Origin: Sarcophilus harrisii
Lineage: Eukaryota; Chordata; Mammalia; Dasyuromorphia; Dasyuridae
Assembly (NCBI RefSeq): GCF_902635505.1
Contig: NC_045429.1
Span: 132,986,804 to 133,050,803, forward strand
Length of the DNA: 64,000 bases
Direction: 5' to 3'
Positions 19,541 through 31,639 of this stretch are shown here, one piece after another (positions within the stretch are counted from its first letter, which is position 1; the number at the start of each line of letters is the position of its first letter). The notes beneath the pieces are model-generated. The model searched no databases and was not told where the DNA came from. It saw only the letters and a list, made by a program, of their open reading frames with translations. Both the position numbers and the translations under genes were made by a program.

Positions 19541-22500
19541 GAAATGTCTTCCTCTAAACAAACTTAGGAGAAACAATGTTTGTTTCACTTTTTAAAGAGA
19601 CTCGGATTAATAACCTACCTGTGATCCTTAAAGTTTCAGAATTCAAACTTGAACCCAGGGCTTTCCTACTCTCCCTTGGATTATATCACCTTTGGCTAAT
19701 TACGTAAATTCTCTGAATCTCCTTAGTCATAGGTTAGAAACGAACTATATTTACCCTTTTTAAGACTGGAAGTAACTAGATGTAAAACGCTATCACCAGT
19801 GCCTTGTACCACATAGCCAGATACAAGAAAACAATGAGTCACCTGATGATGTATCTCAGAAACAATACCCTTTTTGTGTAAAGGAAAAGAGAAAGAATTT
19901 GGAAAAGGAAATTTACAGTGAATTTTCATTTAGCTTTTAAGGAGAAATTTACTGCTTTTGTTCTGTAAAGGTAGTAGAGTTTGAATTTGGGGAAAATATC
20001 TCCCCACAGAAAAAGTAAACCTAAAAGGTTGAATAAAAATAGACCCTTAGGTTATGTTTTAATCAACAGTAGGATAAGCCCATCAATTCTATCCAGTAGA
20101 AGCCCTCCACTGTCTTAGAAATTTCCTGTTCCATGTGGGTATCTTAATGGAATTAACTACAGAGAATACATCCCCACAGAACAAACCTAAATTTTTGCAA
20201 CTCCTGAGACACCCCACACATACACACACACACACACACACCATTAAGGTTCAATTCCAAGATTAATACATTCTCCCCCATATCATTTGATATCATGTCC
20301 CTATTACTCAACTTTCCAAATAAGAAAAATAACAGCAGCCACACTTGATAGGCTCCTTTTGCCACCTCTAAGGTTTCCCCCAGGCTTTGTAATATTGTTC
20401 CTTAGCTTTCCACTTGGCAAGTGCTAGTTAAAAATTTTTGATCTTCTAGCCTTGCCTTCTGATTTATTAATCTCTCGATTTTAGAAACTCTGGGTTGAGG
20501 AATTCCTCAACAATTCCTTTATTAAATGGTGGCCAGACTCTTGAGACTGGCAGATACTAAAACTAGGGCATTATATATTCTCGCAAGACAGCATATACGA
20601 ATTTTGTACTTAAAAGAATACAGAAATAATTAGGATACATAAACTTGTAAGTAATTTGGGAGAGAAATTGCAGCTGTAGCTTGAAGATCCCCAAATGGTG
20701 CAGTGACCCCAAATGACCCAGGGTAGTTATAGCCTTACTATAGTTTTCACCATGTTCAAAGAAATACCATTTCTTACTGTAAGAAAATGAACATACATAT
20801 AGCTTTAAATAAAATTTTGAACATGATCCATAGACATGAATACATTTGTGGAACATTTTCATTTGCGACCATAACCATTATTTGCAGAACTTATTATATT
20901 TCTGAGTTTGCTTGTTTAACTGGGAAGAGGACTGAAATCTATTTCAAACTGAAGACTTCTCTCCCATACTACAAACTCATTGTGGGCAGGATTTGTCCCT
21001 TTCCCTAGCATGTCTGGTGGAAGACCCTACTGCTATTCAATGTATGATGGCTAATGATAACAATGATTAAATGTTAGATGTGCAGTGAAAAGTTGTCAGC
21101 AGCGATGCTGTTTATAGGCAGAGAAAAATATATTATGATGGATGTAAGGTTCTAATTAGTATGAATTATGAATTCTGTGCCTAAGTTTCATTATGCAAAT
21201 TTGCACTGCATATTTACATTGGACCATATTACCAATTGCTACTTAACTATACATATATTTACATGCCAATGACAATATGGTACATACTCATAGCTTCAAA
21301 TGGTACAAATTCAAGTAATTATGATTCCAAGTGATTCTTTATTCTCACTAATCATAACTTTGTGCAAATTATTTATCATTTATACCTAATTACCATGCAA
21401 CAAAATAACAAATATACGCATATGTATATATATATATATAATATTAAACATATATCTGATTAACTTCTTAAAAGTTTTGATTCAATTCCTATCTCTAATA
21501 AATACTAATTATAAGACTCTAGGCAAGTTGCCTTTAGGCAACTCTCTAAAACTAATTTACAGAGAAAGTACTGTTCCATATTTGTTTTAAAAAGCTCCCT
21601 ACACAGGTGAAATCTTGGTCCAAAAAGAATTTTTTTAAATTACTAAACAGTATACATAAAAGATTAGTTTTAATTTCAAAATCATGTGAACATGTATGAT
21701 GCTGTACTCAAAACTTTACAAAATTATATGAAACATTAATTGCCAGTAGAAAAAGCATATTCTAAAAGAAAGAAAGAAAGGAAAGCATTTTCTCCCTGGT
21801 TTTTGCACCCCAGTTTAGACTCTGTTCTTTCATATGTGCCGAGATTCACAGCTTAAAATGATATTGCTATGGATGCTCACCCAAATCTAAAAATGTGTAC
21901 AAAGATCTCACTGATTATGAGCTAATTGAGATAGTTTAACAACTTCAATATAACAGCTTGCTCTATTACTGTTAGATTGTTGGTGAATTTTTTTTTTCTT
22001 TTTATGAGTTGCAAAAGGGCATTTCAGGACACATGGGTAATATTCAAGAGATTGGTACTCTGCACCAGTTTCTTAAAATAGTTGCCAACCTAATTCCTAG
22101 AGTTTCTCTTGATTTGTCTAAGTGCATTCCCCTTTTGTGGTACTCTGCTTAAAAAAAAAAGTAAAATCTACTGTCAAAATGATAATTATGAAAGTATGTC
22201 ACAAGTAGTCCATAATGCTCCAGAAATGCAAGACAGACTTCATAAAAAGTGAGAGAAGTACAAAGAATAGTAGTAGCCAGGATCTTTATTTTTTTAAAAC
22301 TTACAGTAATATACTATTCTCTAGACTGCCATATGGAATCCCAAACATTTTCAGCAAATAAAGATCTTCTTCCTTGGTCTAGCAGGAGAAAAAAATGATA
22401 AAAAGCAAGGAATTCAAATACAAAAAGCCCAAACATGCAAAGTGTTATTAATTTAAATATATTGTTTCATTGGGGATCTGCCTAAAAACAAAATAGCAAA

Positions 22501-22554
22501 ATTAAAATTTTTTGATCACATTTATGTTAGGGCTTTGGAAACCATAATATCAGG
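19541..22554. other. AT-rich flank right of the CpG island
   Basis: Mostly unrecognised. Holds a CA microsatellite (20206-20242), an L2-like remnant near 20960-21035 (TTGTGGGCAGGATTTGTCCC) and a SINE-like remnant at 21485-21610 (GGCAACTCTCTAAAACTAA) resembling the copy at 43905. An octamer ATGCAAAT at about 21194 lies in a repeat-free AT-rich stretch (21050-21420). This span would be upstream of the inferred TULP4 start. Confidence 0.4.
20206..20242. repeat. CA microsatellite
   Basis: Alternating AC units, slightly interrupted at the left (ACACCCCACACATACAC), then uninterrupted to ACCATT. Confidence 0.9.
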
Positions 22555-22745
22555 CAGGGGTCCTCAAACTATGGCCGTGGGCCAGATGTGGCAGCTGAAG
22601 ACGTTTATCCCCCTCACCCAGGGCTATGAAGTTTTTTTATTTAAAGGCCCACAAAAAAAAGTTTTTGTTTTTACTATAGTCCGGCCCTCCAGCAGTCTGA
22701 GAGACAATGAACTGGTCCCCTATTTAAAAAGTTTGAGGATCCCTG
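22555..22745. mobile_element. non-autonomous hAT-type DNA transposon
   Basis: Terminal inverted repeats CAGGGGTCCTCAAACT (22555-22570) and AGTTTGAGGATCCCTG (22730-22745) match over 16 bp with one mismatch. Inside are ATGGCCGTGGGCCAGATG and GTCCGGCCCTCCAGCAGTC, typical of the short hAT families with CAGGGGTCCTCAAAC ends found in mammals. At 191 bp it carries no transposase. The 8 bp flanks are not visibly duplicated, which fits an old insertion. Confidence 0.88.
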
Positions 22746-24239
22746 CTTATGTTGAGGCTTCAATGCAAATGTTTATTTTTACTGCTCTGATCAAGAATGT
22801 TGGGAGAGGGAGGAGTTAATCCCTAAGATTACTATTAGAGTTTCCCACACATGTCTTCAATTCCATCCTCCATAGAATACCATTACAGTTTACCATATAA
22901 GAATAATTTTAACTCCCAATCAAAATACTTCCAGATTGTAAGTAAAGTGTTCAGTTTTGATTTCTATCTATTTCTGCAGGAGGCATAGAAGAATTTGCCA
23001 AAAGAAGATATCTGAGTATAGAAGCAAGTGTCCTCTGTCTTTACACCATAGCATGAGGCATCAGGAAGGAGAAGAAAAGGTATACATATGCCATTTTGAA
23101 GTAAATTTGGCAAAGGGGCTAAGGACAGGTGATTTTAGTCAGGCTATTGTTCCCACGATTCCTTAGCAAGGTTATCACTATTTAATATGGATTGAATGCT
23201 ATAAATGGACACCAAAGTTCTAGATGTTCTGTCAAGTATAAAAACAAATATTATACCATGCTATATACCATTATTGTAGTACATTTTTATATATGTATAT
23301 ACATTTCCTTATTTATCCTTGGGGAATCTATTTTCTGAAAAAACTTATTTTTTTAAGGTTAATAATATAACCTGATATAGAACCATGCTGCCCTCACTTA
23401 CATTTTGGTTCTTAGTTTGCCCATGTTCCAGGCACTTTGTGGTTCACCGTCCATTCAAAACTATAGCAGAAATACTCCTATTATTGTGTTTATATTACTC
23501 AACCAATTAGATGGCACAAAGAGATATAGCACTAAATCACATAGCAATAAAAATGACTAGAAAGATTTTTCTTTACATCAATCTTATACCTCTTACCAGC
23601 TACCAGTGAGAGAAAAGATTCACACATGAAATTATGTTTGGCTAGAGAGCACAAGTAGCAGGAAACATGCATGAAGGGCACAGAGAATGGACAGCCAGAA
23701 GATCTATATGGCTGTGACAATGCCCACTCTCAGGGCTGTTGGTTGTTTCTCCCACTAAACTACTGATGTCTTTCGGTGATGTCATTAGGTCTTCCTCTTC
23801 CTCCTCCTCCTCCTCTTCCTCCTTTTTTCCATTGAGCTTTGATCCTCTGCTGGTCTCTGCTTGATGCTTCTGCTTTTATTCCTCTGGATTAACCACTTAT
23901 CTCTAGTGTTATTGCTGTTCTCTGCTGGCATTTGCTGGTCAACTGCCGTGTCTCTTCTTTGGGCCCTCTTCCACCATCATCTGGTCTTCTGCTAAATTGC
24001 AGCTGCTACACAGATCTTACCTCACAGACGTCTCATCATCCCAGGGGCTACTGCAACTATACTGAGCCAGCTTCCTCCCTTCTCTCTCCTCCCCAAAAAA
24101 ACAGGCTTTGTCTTTTGAACTCCTTTTCTCCTACTTGAAAAGGATGGGGGCAAAAACTGAGTCTCTCTGTCTAAACTTTGTTAAAAAGTAAGAAAACTAT
24201 TTTGATTTTCTTTCCATCCCATTTCTATCTCCCTTATCC
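22746..24239. other. no recognised gene; CTC-rich patch
   Basis: Mixed sequence. A pyrimidine-rich patch at about 23790-23830 (TCCTCCTCC units) is followed by GC-richer DNA to 24160 that looks repeat-derived, but I cannot name the family. No exon supported. Confidence 0.4.
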
Positions 24240-24605
24240 TAGGTATCTTCCATGCCTGTAATATTCTTCATCCTCATATCTGCCTCCTGGAATCCCCAAC
24301 TCTCTTCACAGCTTGAATCAAGAACCAATTTCTATGTGAGGTTTTTCCTCATTCCCCTAGTGCTTCTCTACTTTTGAAATGGCCTTGCATTTGTTATATA
24401 TATGCCTATATATATATATATATATTTATTCTGAATATATACACATATGATGTTCATATATTTATCAGGGTACTGTCTCCCTGATAGAAAATTTAAGGAA
24501 AAGGATTGTTTCTTTTTTTTGTTTATTTTGTTTTGTTTTTTTCCCAACAGCTTATATAGCACCTGGCATAGGGTCCTTCATAAATGAGTGTTGGTTGATT
24601 GACTG
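24240..24605 (+). mobile_element. L2 LINE 3' end with TA-repeat and T-run insertions
   Basis: CTCCTGGAATCCCCAACTC, TCAAGAACCAATTTCTATGTG, a TA microsatellite near 24405-24425, AAAGGATTGTTTC, then GCACCTGGCATAGGG and TGAGTGTTGGTTGATTGACTG, the L2 terminus. Simple repeats have expanded inside it. Confidence 0.7.
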
Positions 24606-24634
24606 ATAATCATCTTATTCCCCAAAATGTTTCC

Positions 24635-24895
24635 AAACTATATAGTCTATTTATTGATAACACGTTTCATTTTCATTCTATGATTTGTAACCATATAGCA
24701 TTATTAAGAGAATATTGTTTCTTAAAACAGAAAATTTTATATCATGAAAAAAATTAGGATAGCCAGAAGTGCAAGACCATTCACAAATTTCAATGCATAC
24801 TTCTTTTGCCCTTTTAATCAAGTTCATCAAATGCAAGGGCCGCCCATTCAACTGCCTATAAGTGTAGAAAATATACATTTTTTCCTAGTTTTTTC
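24635..24895 (+). repeat. unnamed repeat, copy 1
   Basis: CATTCTATGATTTGTAACCATA, AGAGAATATTGTT, AAGTGCAAGACCATT and GCCGCCCATTCAACTGCCTAT recur in the same order and orientation at 26450-26770. Copy 1 lacks about 80 bp present in copy 2. Either a local duplication or two members of a dispersed family I cannot name. Confidence 0.75.
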
Positions 24896-24999
24896 CTATA
24901 TAATTAGGTTGATACCTTTTGAGTAGTTGCAGATATAGTTTATATATCATTTTTAAAATATATACAGTTTAATAATTCTTTTTAAGGCTAATATGTTTA

Positions 25000-25090
25000 G
25001 CTTCTGGGAATTAGGGACTATCTTTGTATTTCCCATAATACCCAGCACTATGCCCTGGGTGGTTTAATCAATATTTTGAGTGAATGACTT
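25000..25090 (+). mobile_element. L2 3' terminus
   Basis: GGGACTATCTTTGTATTTCCC, CCCAGCACTATGCCCTGGG and TATTTTGAGTGAATGA match the last about 90 bp of L2. A faint MIR-like stretch follows at about 25150-25320 (AGCAAGTCATTTAAC, TCTGCAAATGGAAATGATAA). Confidence 0.65.
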
Positions 25091-25624
25091 CTTGTGAAAG
25101 GTTGCAGAATAACATTAGTATTATACCGATTTCTCTGTGAAATAAAGGAATAGTACCTCAGTGGTATCCCACAGGACAGAGCAAAAAGAAGAAAATCTTC
25201 AGTTCCCTTTGCTATTGTACATTTTGGAGCAAGTCATTTAACTTTTGCTTCTAGTGGTATGCATCTGCAAATGGAAATGATAATACTCTGGGTTTATGTA
25301 ATGCTTTTATTCTGAGAACACTTGAATATAGATAAAGAAGTTTGGGGTCTTTGGGAGCTGGACATAAAGAGCACAAAAGTATTTTGACTTTTTACCTAGA
25401 AAGCAAACCATGTCTTTTATGAATATCTAACTTTTATTCAGAGATTTAGTGGCTTTATTCATGAATGCAAAGTTATACAGTTTTTATTCAGGAATGAGTA
25501 AAAGGTCATTTTACAGAAAGTTCAAAAATCAATATTTTAAAATAATTTTATTATAAAAAATATTAACATTTGATACCTTAACTTGGCTCATATATGACTT
25601 TCATTTTTAAAAAGTATCCATTCA

Positions 25625-26020
25625 AGTGGATATCTTCAACAAAAAGAAGATCCAATTCAGTTCCAATTGATCAGTGGTGAAAAGAATCAGCTACACCCAG
25701 AGAAGGAATACTGGGAAATGAATGTGGACTACTTGTATCTTTGTTTTTCTTCCCAGGTTACTTTTACCTTCTGAATCCGATTTTTCTTGTGCAACAAGAG
25801 AACTATATGGATCTACACACATATATCTAGGATATAATTTTAACATGTTTAACATGTATGGGACTCCCTGCCATCTAGGAGAGGAGGTGGAGAGAGGGAA
25901 GGGAAAAGTTGGAACAGAAGTGAGTGCAAGGGACAATGTTGTAAAAATTACCCATGCATGTGTTCTGTCAATAAAAAGCTATAATTTAAAAAAAAAAGAA
26001 GTTAAACATAAAAAATAAAA
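25625..26020 (+). mobile_element. 5'-truncated L1 with 17 bp target duplication
   Basis: End of ORF2/3'UTR of the L1 family with GTTACTTTTACCTTCTGAATCC, CAACAAGAGAACTATATGG and GTGTTCTGTCAATAAAAAGC. TAAAAAGTATCCATTCA stands at 25608-25624 and 26021-26037, perfectly repeated. The A-rich tail has AAATAAAAT units. Confidence 0.95.
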
Positions 26021-26449
26021 TAAAAAGTATCCATTCATGTTTGGATTAGAGTACAGAATGTCACATACTGTCTTCATTGTTATATAGGTCAATTTTATTT
26101 AACTTTTTTTGTTTTGGGTATAAGGTTGGTTATTATGAGGAGATCGTAAAAATTATATAATGTAAAATTGTATTAGTAACACATAAAATTATATTCATCA
26201 ATATTTGAGTTTTTAATATCACATGAAAGAACTTATAAACTGTCATGTTAAATTTTTTTTATTAAAAGACATCTAATTTTTCTACCTACCATTCTCTCCT
26301 ACATAAAAAAATATAGGATTACTAATTTATTACATTTCCTTTTAACAAATATGCATAGCCAAATGAAACCAATTCCCAATTAACTCTGCTCAAAAAAATA
26401 TAAGACTCATTTCTGCACCCTAGATCTATCAAAAAGTGAACAATATGTC

Positions 26450-26770
26450 ATTATCATTCTATGATTTGCAACCATACAGCGTCATAAGGAGAATATTGTT
26501 GTTATAACAATGAAATTTTGCATCAAAAAAGTTTAGGATTGCCACAAGTGCTAGACCATTTCATAAATTCAATCCAGATCTCTCTTGCTCTTCTAATCAA
26601 TTTTGTACAATAATACCAATATACAGACAGAGACAATCAGGCAGGCAGGAAGATAGAGAGTTCTATAATCTGAGAGAGATGGACTAACTCAATGGGCTGC
26701 CCGTTCAATTGCCTATCATAATAAAAGGGAAAAAAAGCATTTTTCTATCCTTTTTTTCCACACATTAAAT
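26450..26770 (+). repeat. unnamed repeat, copy 2
   Basis: CATTCTATGATTTGCAACCATA, GGAGAATATTGTT, AAGTGCTAGACCATTTC, GCTGCCCGTTCAATTGCCTAT match copy 1 at 24635. The extra segment (about 26590-26680) is rich in AGACAG/GGCAGGCAGG and resembles simple sequence gained in, or lost from, one copy. Confidence 0.75.
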
Positions 26771-26880
26771 TTTATTAAATTTAGCAGTTTTGGAAAGTAT
26801 TGTTAAAGCTAGGCTTTGAAAAGTGAACTACCCTAGATTTCACAAATGTCATCCCAATGAAAAAAAAGGAGGAAAATTCT

Positions 26881-27052
26881 GAGTTTTAATTTAACCTCAG
26901 ACTAGTTTTGTGAGACTCTAGGCAAGTCATTTAACCCTGTTTGCTTCAGTTTTTCTGTAAAATGAACTGGAGAGGAAAATGGCAAACTATTCCATTGTCT
27001 TTGCCAAGAAAACCCCAAATGGGGTCACAAAGACACAACTGAACAACAAAAA
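26881..27052 (+). mobile_element. MAR1-type SINE
   Basis: Core (TTTGTGAGACTCTAGGCAAG, CCTGTTTGCTTCAG) followed by the RTE-like tail TGAACTGGAGAGGAAAATGG, TTGCCAAGAAAACCCCAAAT, GGGGTCACAAAGACACAACT and GAACAACAA. This tail is diagnostic of MAR1, a SINE thought to be mobilised by RTE. Confidence 0.87.
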
Positions 27053-27074
27053 AGCTAAGAACACATGGAAAATG

Positions 27075-27275
27075 TGTGCTGTATAGTAGAGAAACCTGAT
27101 CTAAGGCTTAGGAGACTTAGGTCATAGTCCTGGTTCTGCTGCTTACTGGTTGGTATGCCCAGAAATTATTCATTTCACTTCTGGACCTGCTTCCTGTTCA
27201 GTAAAATGAGCCTGTTGGACTAGGTTATTTCCAAGATCCTTCCCTGTTCTAATACTCTATAATTCTAAGATATTT
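27075..27275 (+). mobile_element. MIR SINE
   Basis: TAAGGCTTAGGAGACTTAGG, GTCCTGGTTCTGCTGCTTAC, TTCAGTAAAATGAGCCTG, TAGGTTATTTCCAAGATCC and ATACTCTATAATTCTAAG follow the MIR order over its whole length. Confidence 0.82.
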
Positions 27276-28321
27276 CACCTTAATACAATATTATTCTAGG
27301 AATGAAATTATATCTGAAAAGAAAAGCTAATCTCTGTTTTTACATCTACGGAAAATTGCATTAAGCCATTTATTGATAAATTCGGGAATAGACATTGAGG
27401 GACTTAAATTCTTTTTCCAGGGGGACTAATGGAATATATAGCATTTCCCAGCAGGAAATAGGGACTGAATGATCACTAAAAGCAGATGCCATGAAGTGCT
27501 GAGGAGCAATAGAGAAGAAAGCAATTACTCCTGGGAAATTTGGATCCCCAGGGTGCTGTGAATGAAGCAGCCAATGACTTGCTGATTGCAAAGGAAGGGC
27601 ACTGCTACCTCAAATTGAATGCACTCATGAGCCGTTGGAACCCAGCCTAGTTTACTGAACTGCTTAAGGGGTGATCTTCCTGAAAGGTAGTAGGTAGTAG
27701 GACTTGGTAAATTTTCTCCCTTTCCTCGTCCTCCCCCTACCTCTACCTGACCAATGCCTGCAAAAGTGATTTCTCTTATTCTCAGGTATTTCCTACTCTT
27801 TAAATCTTGTTTATTTTTGTATACAATTTTCTAATAGGCTTTGTTACCATTTGAAGAAAAACTGGTTTTATTTTATTCTGAGCAAGGGTTTGCTTCATAT
27901 ACTTTGCATACTTCACAGTGAAGAAGAACAAAGAAGAACCCCCTGGCCCTAGATGTAACTACACATCTGTATTATATTTCCATGTATCTTTGGAGACACA
28001 AAGAAGGGCTTCCCATGCTTGGCCTATGACCTCAGATACAGCTTCTCTTGTGATGATTTAATCTCTTTTTGTGAGTAAAGGAGAGGATCTTGTAATCTCT
28101 ATAACTGTTTTAAAGTAAAAAGAAGAGAACAAATAGAGATGAGCAAATATTTGAGGCACAAAAATCTTTGACCTTTAAACAATAGCCTCAAAAAAAGGTA
28201 GAAAAGAAATGTGACTATTTATCGTACCTGGATTTATTTTATGCATTGGTAAAAGATTGTCTCATTTCAACATAAACTAAGCTTCTCAGTCAATTAGCTA
28301 TCAAGTTTGATCTTTAAAGTC
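27276..28321. other. unrecognised, relatively GC-balanced segment
   Basis: 27370-27720 has mixed composition without repeat hallmarks and short frames on the minus strand with no domain. It could hold a conserved non-coding element; I see no splice or coding evidence. Confidence 0.35.
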
Positions 28322-28490
28322 AAATCAATAAATATTTATTAAGCATTCATTATGTGCCAAGAAAACCCCAAATGGAGTCCCTAAGAGTCGGAAAACAACT
28401 AAACAACAATGTTTTAGGCAATGTGCTGTCAAGTATATAAATGTAAGCAAAAAGAAACATAACTCCATTGTCTCAAGGAGCTTAAATTCC
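28322..28490 (-). mobile_element. L2 terminus split by a MAR1 tail fragment
   Basis: Antisense L2 end (AATAAATATTTATTAAGCATTC, ATGTGCCA ... GGCAATGTGCTGTCAAG ... CTCAAGGAGCTTAAATTCC) is interrupted at 28358-28412 by AAGAAAACCCCAAATGGAG, GAGTCGGAAAACAACTAAAC and AACAA, the last about 55 bp of MAR1. The two share TGCCA at the junction. Confidence 0.75.
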
Positions 28491-29602
28491 AATGGGAAAA
28501 AGGTGACACATTAAAAGGGACTTGAAAAGCAGTGGAGGCATAGGAGTGGGAGGGAAGAATGGAGTAAGGGAAGAAGATAAACTTTTGGAGTAGAGCCAGG
28601 TGAGGAATGAAAGAGAAAATAAGCATGGATGGTCTGATCACTTTTTCAAAATGAACATTCCAGAAGGAACTCAGTATTGGGGAGAAGAAAGAGCTGTAAG
28701 GGAAGAGGAATTGTTGGGAAATGGAGGAGTCAAGAGTGGAGCCAAGAGATAAGAGAAATTTGGGAAACGAAATGTATTTATTGCAAGGGACTTTTGTTCT
28801 AGGAAAAAAATAATCTTTTGTAAGAGCAGTAGATTTCATAGAGGAGATAGATATATCAGGATTGTAATGCTTAATGGAGAAAAAAAGAAGGGATGGTAAG
28901 TTGTTTAGGCTGCAGGAGAAATGGGTACTGAGATACCAGAGAATAGAGTAAAATTTCTAAAATTTTGGGTTAGAGTTCCCTCTACTGGCATTCCCTATAT
29001 ATTACAGCACATTATTCAGATTTACCTGATGTGAAATTCACAATTTTCTTACAAAGCTTTAGTACTTATATAAACCTTTAATACTTGTTTGGCAAGAATA
29101 CTTTAATAATTAAGTAATTAATTATTTTTTCATTTTAAAAGTTCATGAGCCACCTTCCTTTTTGATTTCCTTTTTCCTAACAAGTAGCTAGTGTTACTTC
29201 ATTTTTAGAAGCAAGTGATTTATTTACATCATAAGCTTAAAGCTAGAAAGAGCAAAAATTAATAATACAAATTGACATATCTATTAAGAGAATAGTTAAT
29301 AAAATTGGAAGAACTTAGAATATGTTGATATGAATCTTCAAGCAGTGTTTAAAAAGCAATTACCTATTTTGCTTATGATCTTTCAAGTCTTCCCTATCTA
29401 GTTTAATGCATTTTAAAAATATATTTTAAGGGTTATTTAAAATCAGAGTTATAGCTAGTTCAAATAAAATTTGGTTTTGATGCATTACCCTGACATCTGA
29501 GAGAAGTCAACCTCTCATAAAGGAGTCATTTTCTCCATGCAATGACCTTTCTTCTTGAAATGTATTTTGTCTTCATGGAGCTTACATTCCACTATAAAGA
29601 AA
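28491..29602. other. purine-rich then AT-rich sequence
   Basis: 28500-28930 is G/A rich on the plus strand (GGGAGGGAAG, GGAGAAGAAAGAGC) and may be a degraded antisense LINE; its long minus-strand frame is composition driven. 28930-29602 is AT-rich with a short L2-like piece (CATGGAGCTTACATTCCAC near 29575). Confidence 0.4.
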
Positions 29603-30165
29603 CCACATGCGTTGGAAATTGAGTGGTTGTCCATTAGTTGGGAAATATCTGAATAAGTTATGGTATATGAATATAATGGAATATTGTAGTTCTAAAAGAA
29701 ATGATCAGCAGGATGATTTCAGAAAGGTCTGGAGAGATTTACATGAACTGATGCTAAGTGAAATGAGTAGGACCAAGAGAACATTGTACACATCAACAAG
29801 ATTATGTGATGATTAACTGTGATGGACTTGCTCTTTTCAATGAGGTGATTCAGGCCAATTCCAATAGATTTGTGATCCAGAGAGAGGACTATGAGAACTG
29901 AATATGGATCACAACATAGTATTTTCACCTTTTGTTTTTTGCTTGCTTTTTTCTTTATCATTTTTTCCCTTTTGATTTGATTTTTCTTGTGCAGCATTAT
30001 GAATGTGGAAGTAGGTTTAGAAGAATTGCACATGTTTAACCTATACTGGATTGCTTGCTGTCTGGAGGATAGAGGGAGAAAAAAATTGGAATAAAAGGTT
30101 TTTGCTAGAATGAATGTTGAAAACTGCATGAATTTTGAAAAGCTATTTTATAAAAAAAAAGATTA
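29603..30165 (+). mobile_element. L1 ORF2 end and 3'UTR
   Basis: Translates WKLSGCPLVGKYLNKLWYMN then QQDDFRKVWRDLHELMLSEM, the ORF2 C-terminus, followed by the 3'UTR family with ACATGTTTAACCTATACTGG and GTTGAAAACTGCATG. The poly-A is at about 30151-30160. Confidence 0.9.
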
Positions 30166-30299
30166 ATCACATAATAAATGAAGATTTGAACTTTTAAAAA
30201 GAAAGAAAGAAAGAAAAAGATCCCAATAGATTGCTTGAACTAATGAAGGGTGCTATGTGGCATCTATGTCACTATTTACCCAATTTGGGGTTATGCATC

Positions 30300-30412
30300 C
30301 AGTGCATAAAGACACTTAATACTTCCTAGTTGTGTGACCCTGGGCAAATCACTTACGCCCAATTGCCTCAGAAAAAAAAAAAAAAAAGAAAGAAAGAAAG
30401 AAAAAAAAGAAT
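30300..30412 (+). mobile_element. WSINE1-like SINE, head lost
   Basis: ACACTTAATACTTCCTAGTTG, TGTGACCCTGGGCAAATCAC and CCAATTGCCTCAG followed by a long A tail that has turned into AAAG units. The tRNA-like head is missing or replaced. Confidence 0.85.
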
Positions 30413-30464
30413 TATAGAAGAGTTAGAGAAAGCTTTAACCCTCCCCCTCCAAAAAAGATATAAA

Positions 30465-31045
30465 GTATTTTTTAATTAATTGACATTTTTAGAAGAAAAA
30501 ATAGGGAAAGAAGCAAGAGCTGAAAAAGAAAAACATGGAAAAAGAATTAGTAACTTGGAAAACTTCTTTAAAAAATGCTCCTTGAAAACTAGATTTGACC
30601 AAATAGAAGCTAATGATTTCATGAGATTTCAAGAAATAATAAAACAGAATCAAATAACTGAAAATAAAAAGAAAAAAATGTAAAGTATCTCAATGGAAAA
30701 ACAACTAACCTGGAAATATATTGAGAAAAGATAATTTAAGTACTATTGGACTACCTAATGGCAATGAAAAAAAAGATCCAAGACAATACTTCAATAAGCC
30801 TTAAAGAAAACTACCCAATGTTTTGGAACAAGAAGTAAAATGGATATTATAAGGATCCAGCAGTATTTCTGAAAGAAATTTCCTGAATGACAATTCCCAG
30901 GAATATAAACCAAAATCATAGCTCTCAATGTTAAGGAAAATGTACAGCAAACAGCCAAAAAGAAAGAATTCAAGTACCAAGGAATCACAATCAAGATCTC
31001 ACAAAATTTAGCATCCACCACTATAAAGGCACTATATAAAAATAT
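30465..31045 (+). mobile_element. L1/HAL1-type ORF1 remnant
   Basis: One frame reads ISNLENFFKKCSLKTRFDQI and EANDFMRFQEIIKQNQITEN, a lysine- and glutamate-rich coiled coil like the N-terminal half of L1 ORF1p. Later landmarks (GAAAAACAACTAACCTGGAAA, CAAGTACCAAGGAATCACAA) are shared, in reverse complement, with the antisense HAL1-like copies at 32155-34535. Broken; no other L1 part adjoins. Confidence 0.72.
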
Positions 31046-31159
31046 TAACTAATATTATTATTAATGATAATAATGATCTTTTTTTCACCTGCTAATCCTT
31101 CATGGATAGATTGAGCTGAAAGGGTGGTATGTATTTGTGATGGAATTTCACCTAGGTCA

Positions 31160-31275
31160 ACCTATTTTATGGGTAAGGACCTAACATGAAGAAAGGTTAA
31201 ATGACAGTTCAGTATCCCACAGTTAAATGACAGTTAAGTGTCAGCCAGGATTCAGAACCAGGTTACCATATTTCT
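31160..31275 (-). mobile_element. MIR-like SINE, antisense
   Basis: TTTTATGGGTAAGGACC, AGGTTAAATGACAGTTCAG, TCAGCCAGGATTCAGAACCAGG give the antisense MIR core. A short TTAAATGACAGTT stretch is tandemly duplicated at about 31198 and 31223. Confidence 0.55.
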
Positions 31276-31639
31276 CTCAAAATACCACAAATACTTAAAA
31301 GTTAGCTTAACCCTTCCTCTATCCACTTCAGCTTTACAAACCTTTCTAGACTAGCATAATTTTCAAGAACATAGTGTTATCTCTTTACCATCATTAGACA
31401 TTGGAATAGGACTTTAGTGGGATAGCATTATTTCCGATAAATGATAGGGATGGGATGGAGTTTCATTTTTCACAATTCCAATTTTTCCCAATCCCAAGTC
31501 TCAGAGAAATTTGATTTTTTCCCCAATGCTCTGCCACCCTCCAAACTCTCAAAATAGATTTTGTCTATTTCTTCTATTTCTACAATGGGTCTATCAAGAA
31601 TTTATTCACTAAAGTATAAAGCAGTATGGTTTGAAGAGT

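Noticed and set aside
22521-22760. TTATGTTAGGGCTT (22521) and TTATGTTGAGGCTT (22748) as the hAT target duplication
   Set aside because: hAT elements make 8 bp duplications directly at the terminal repeats; these words are longer and the left one is about 20 bp away. Probably coincidence.
28429-28839. 136-codon minus-strand frame
   Set aside because: Phe/Ser/Pro-rich product of a purine-rich strand; no start context, domain or splice signals.
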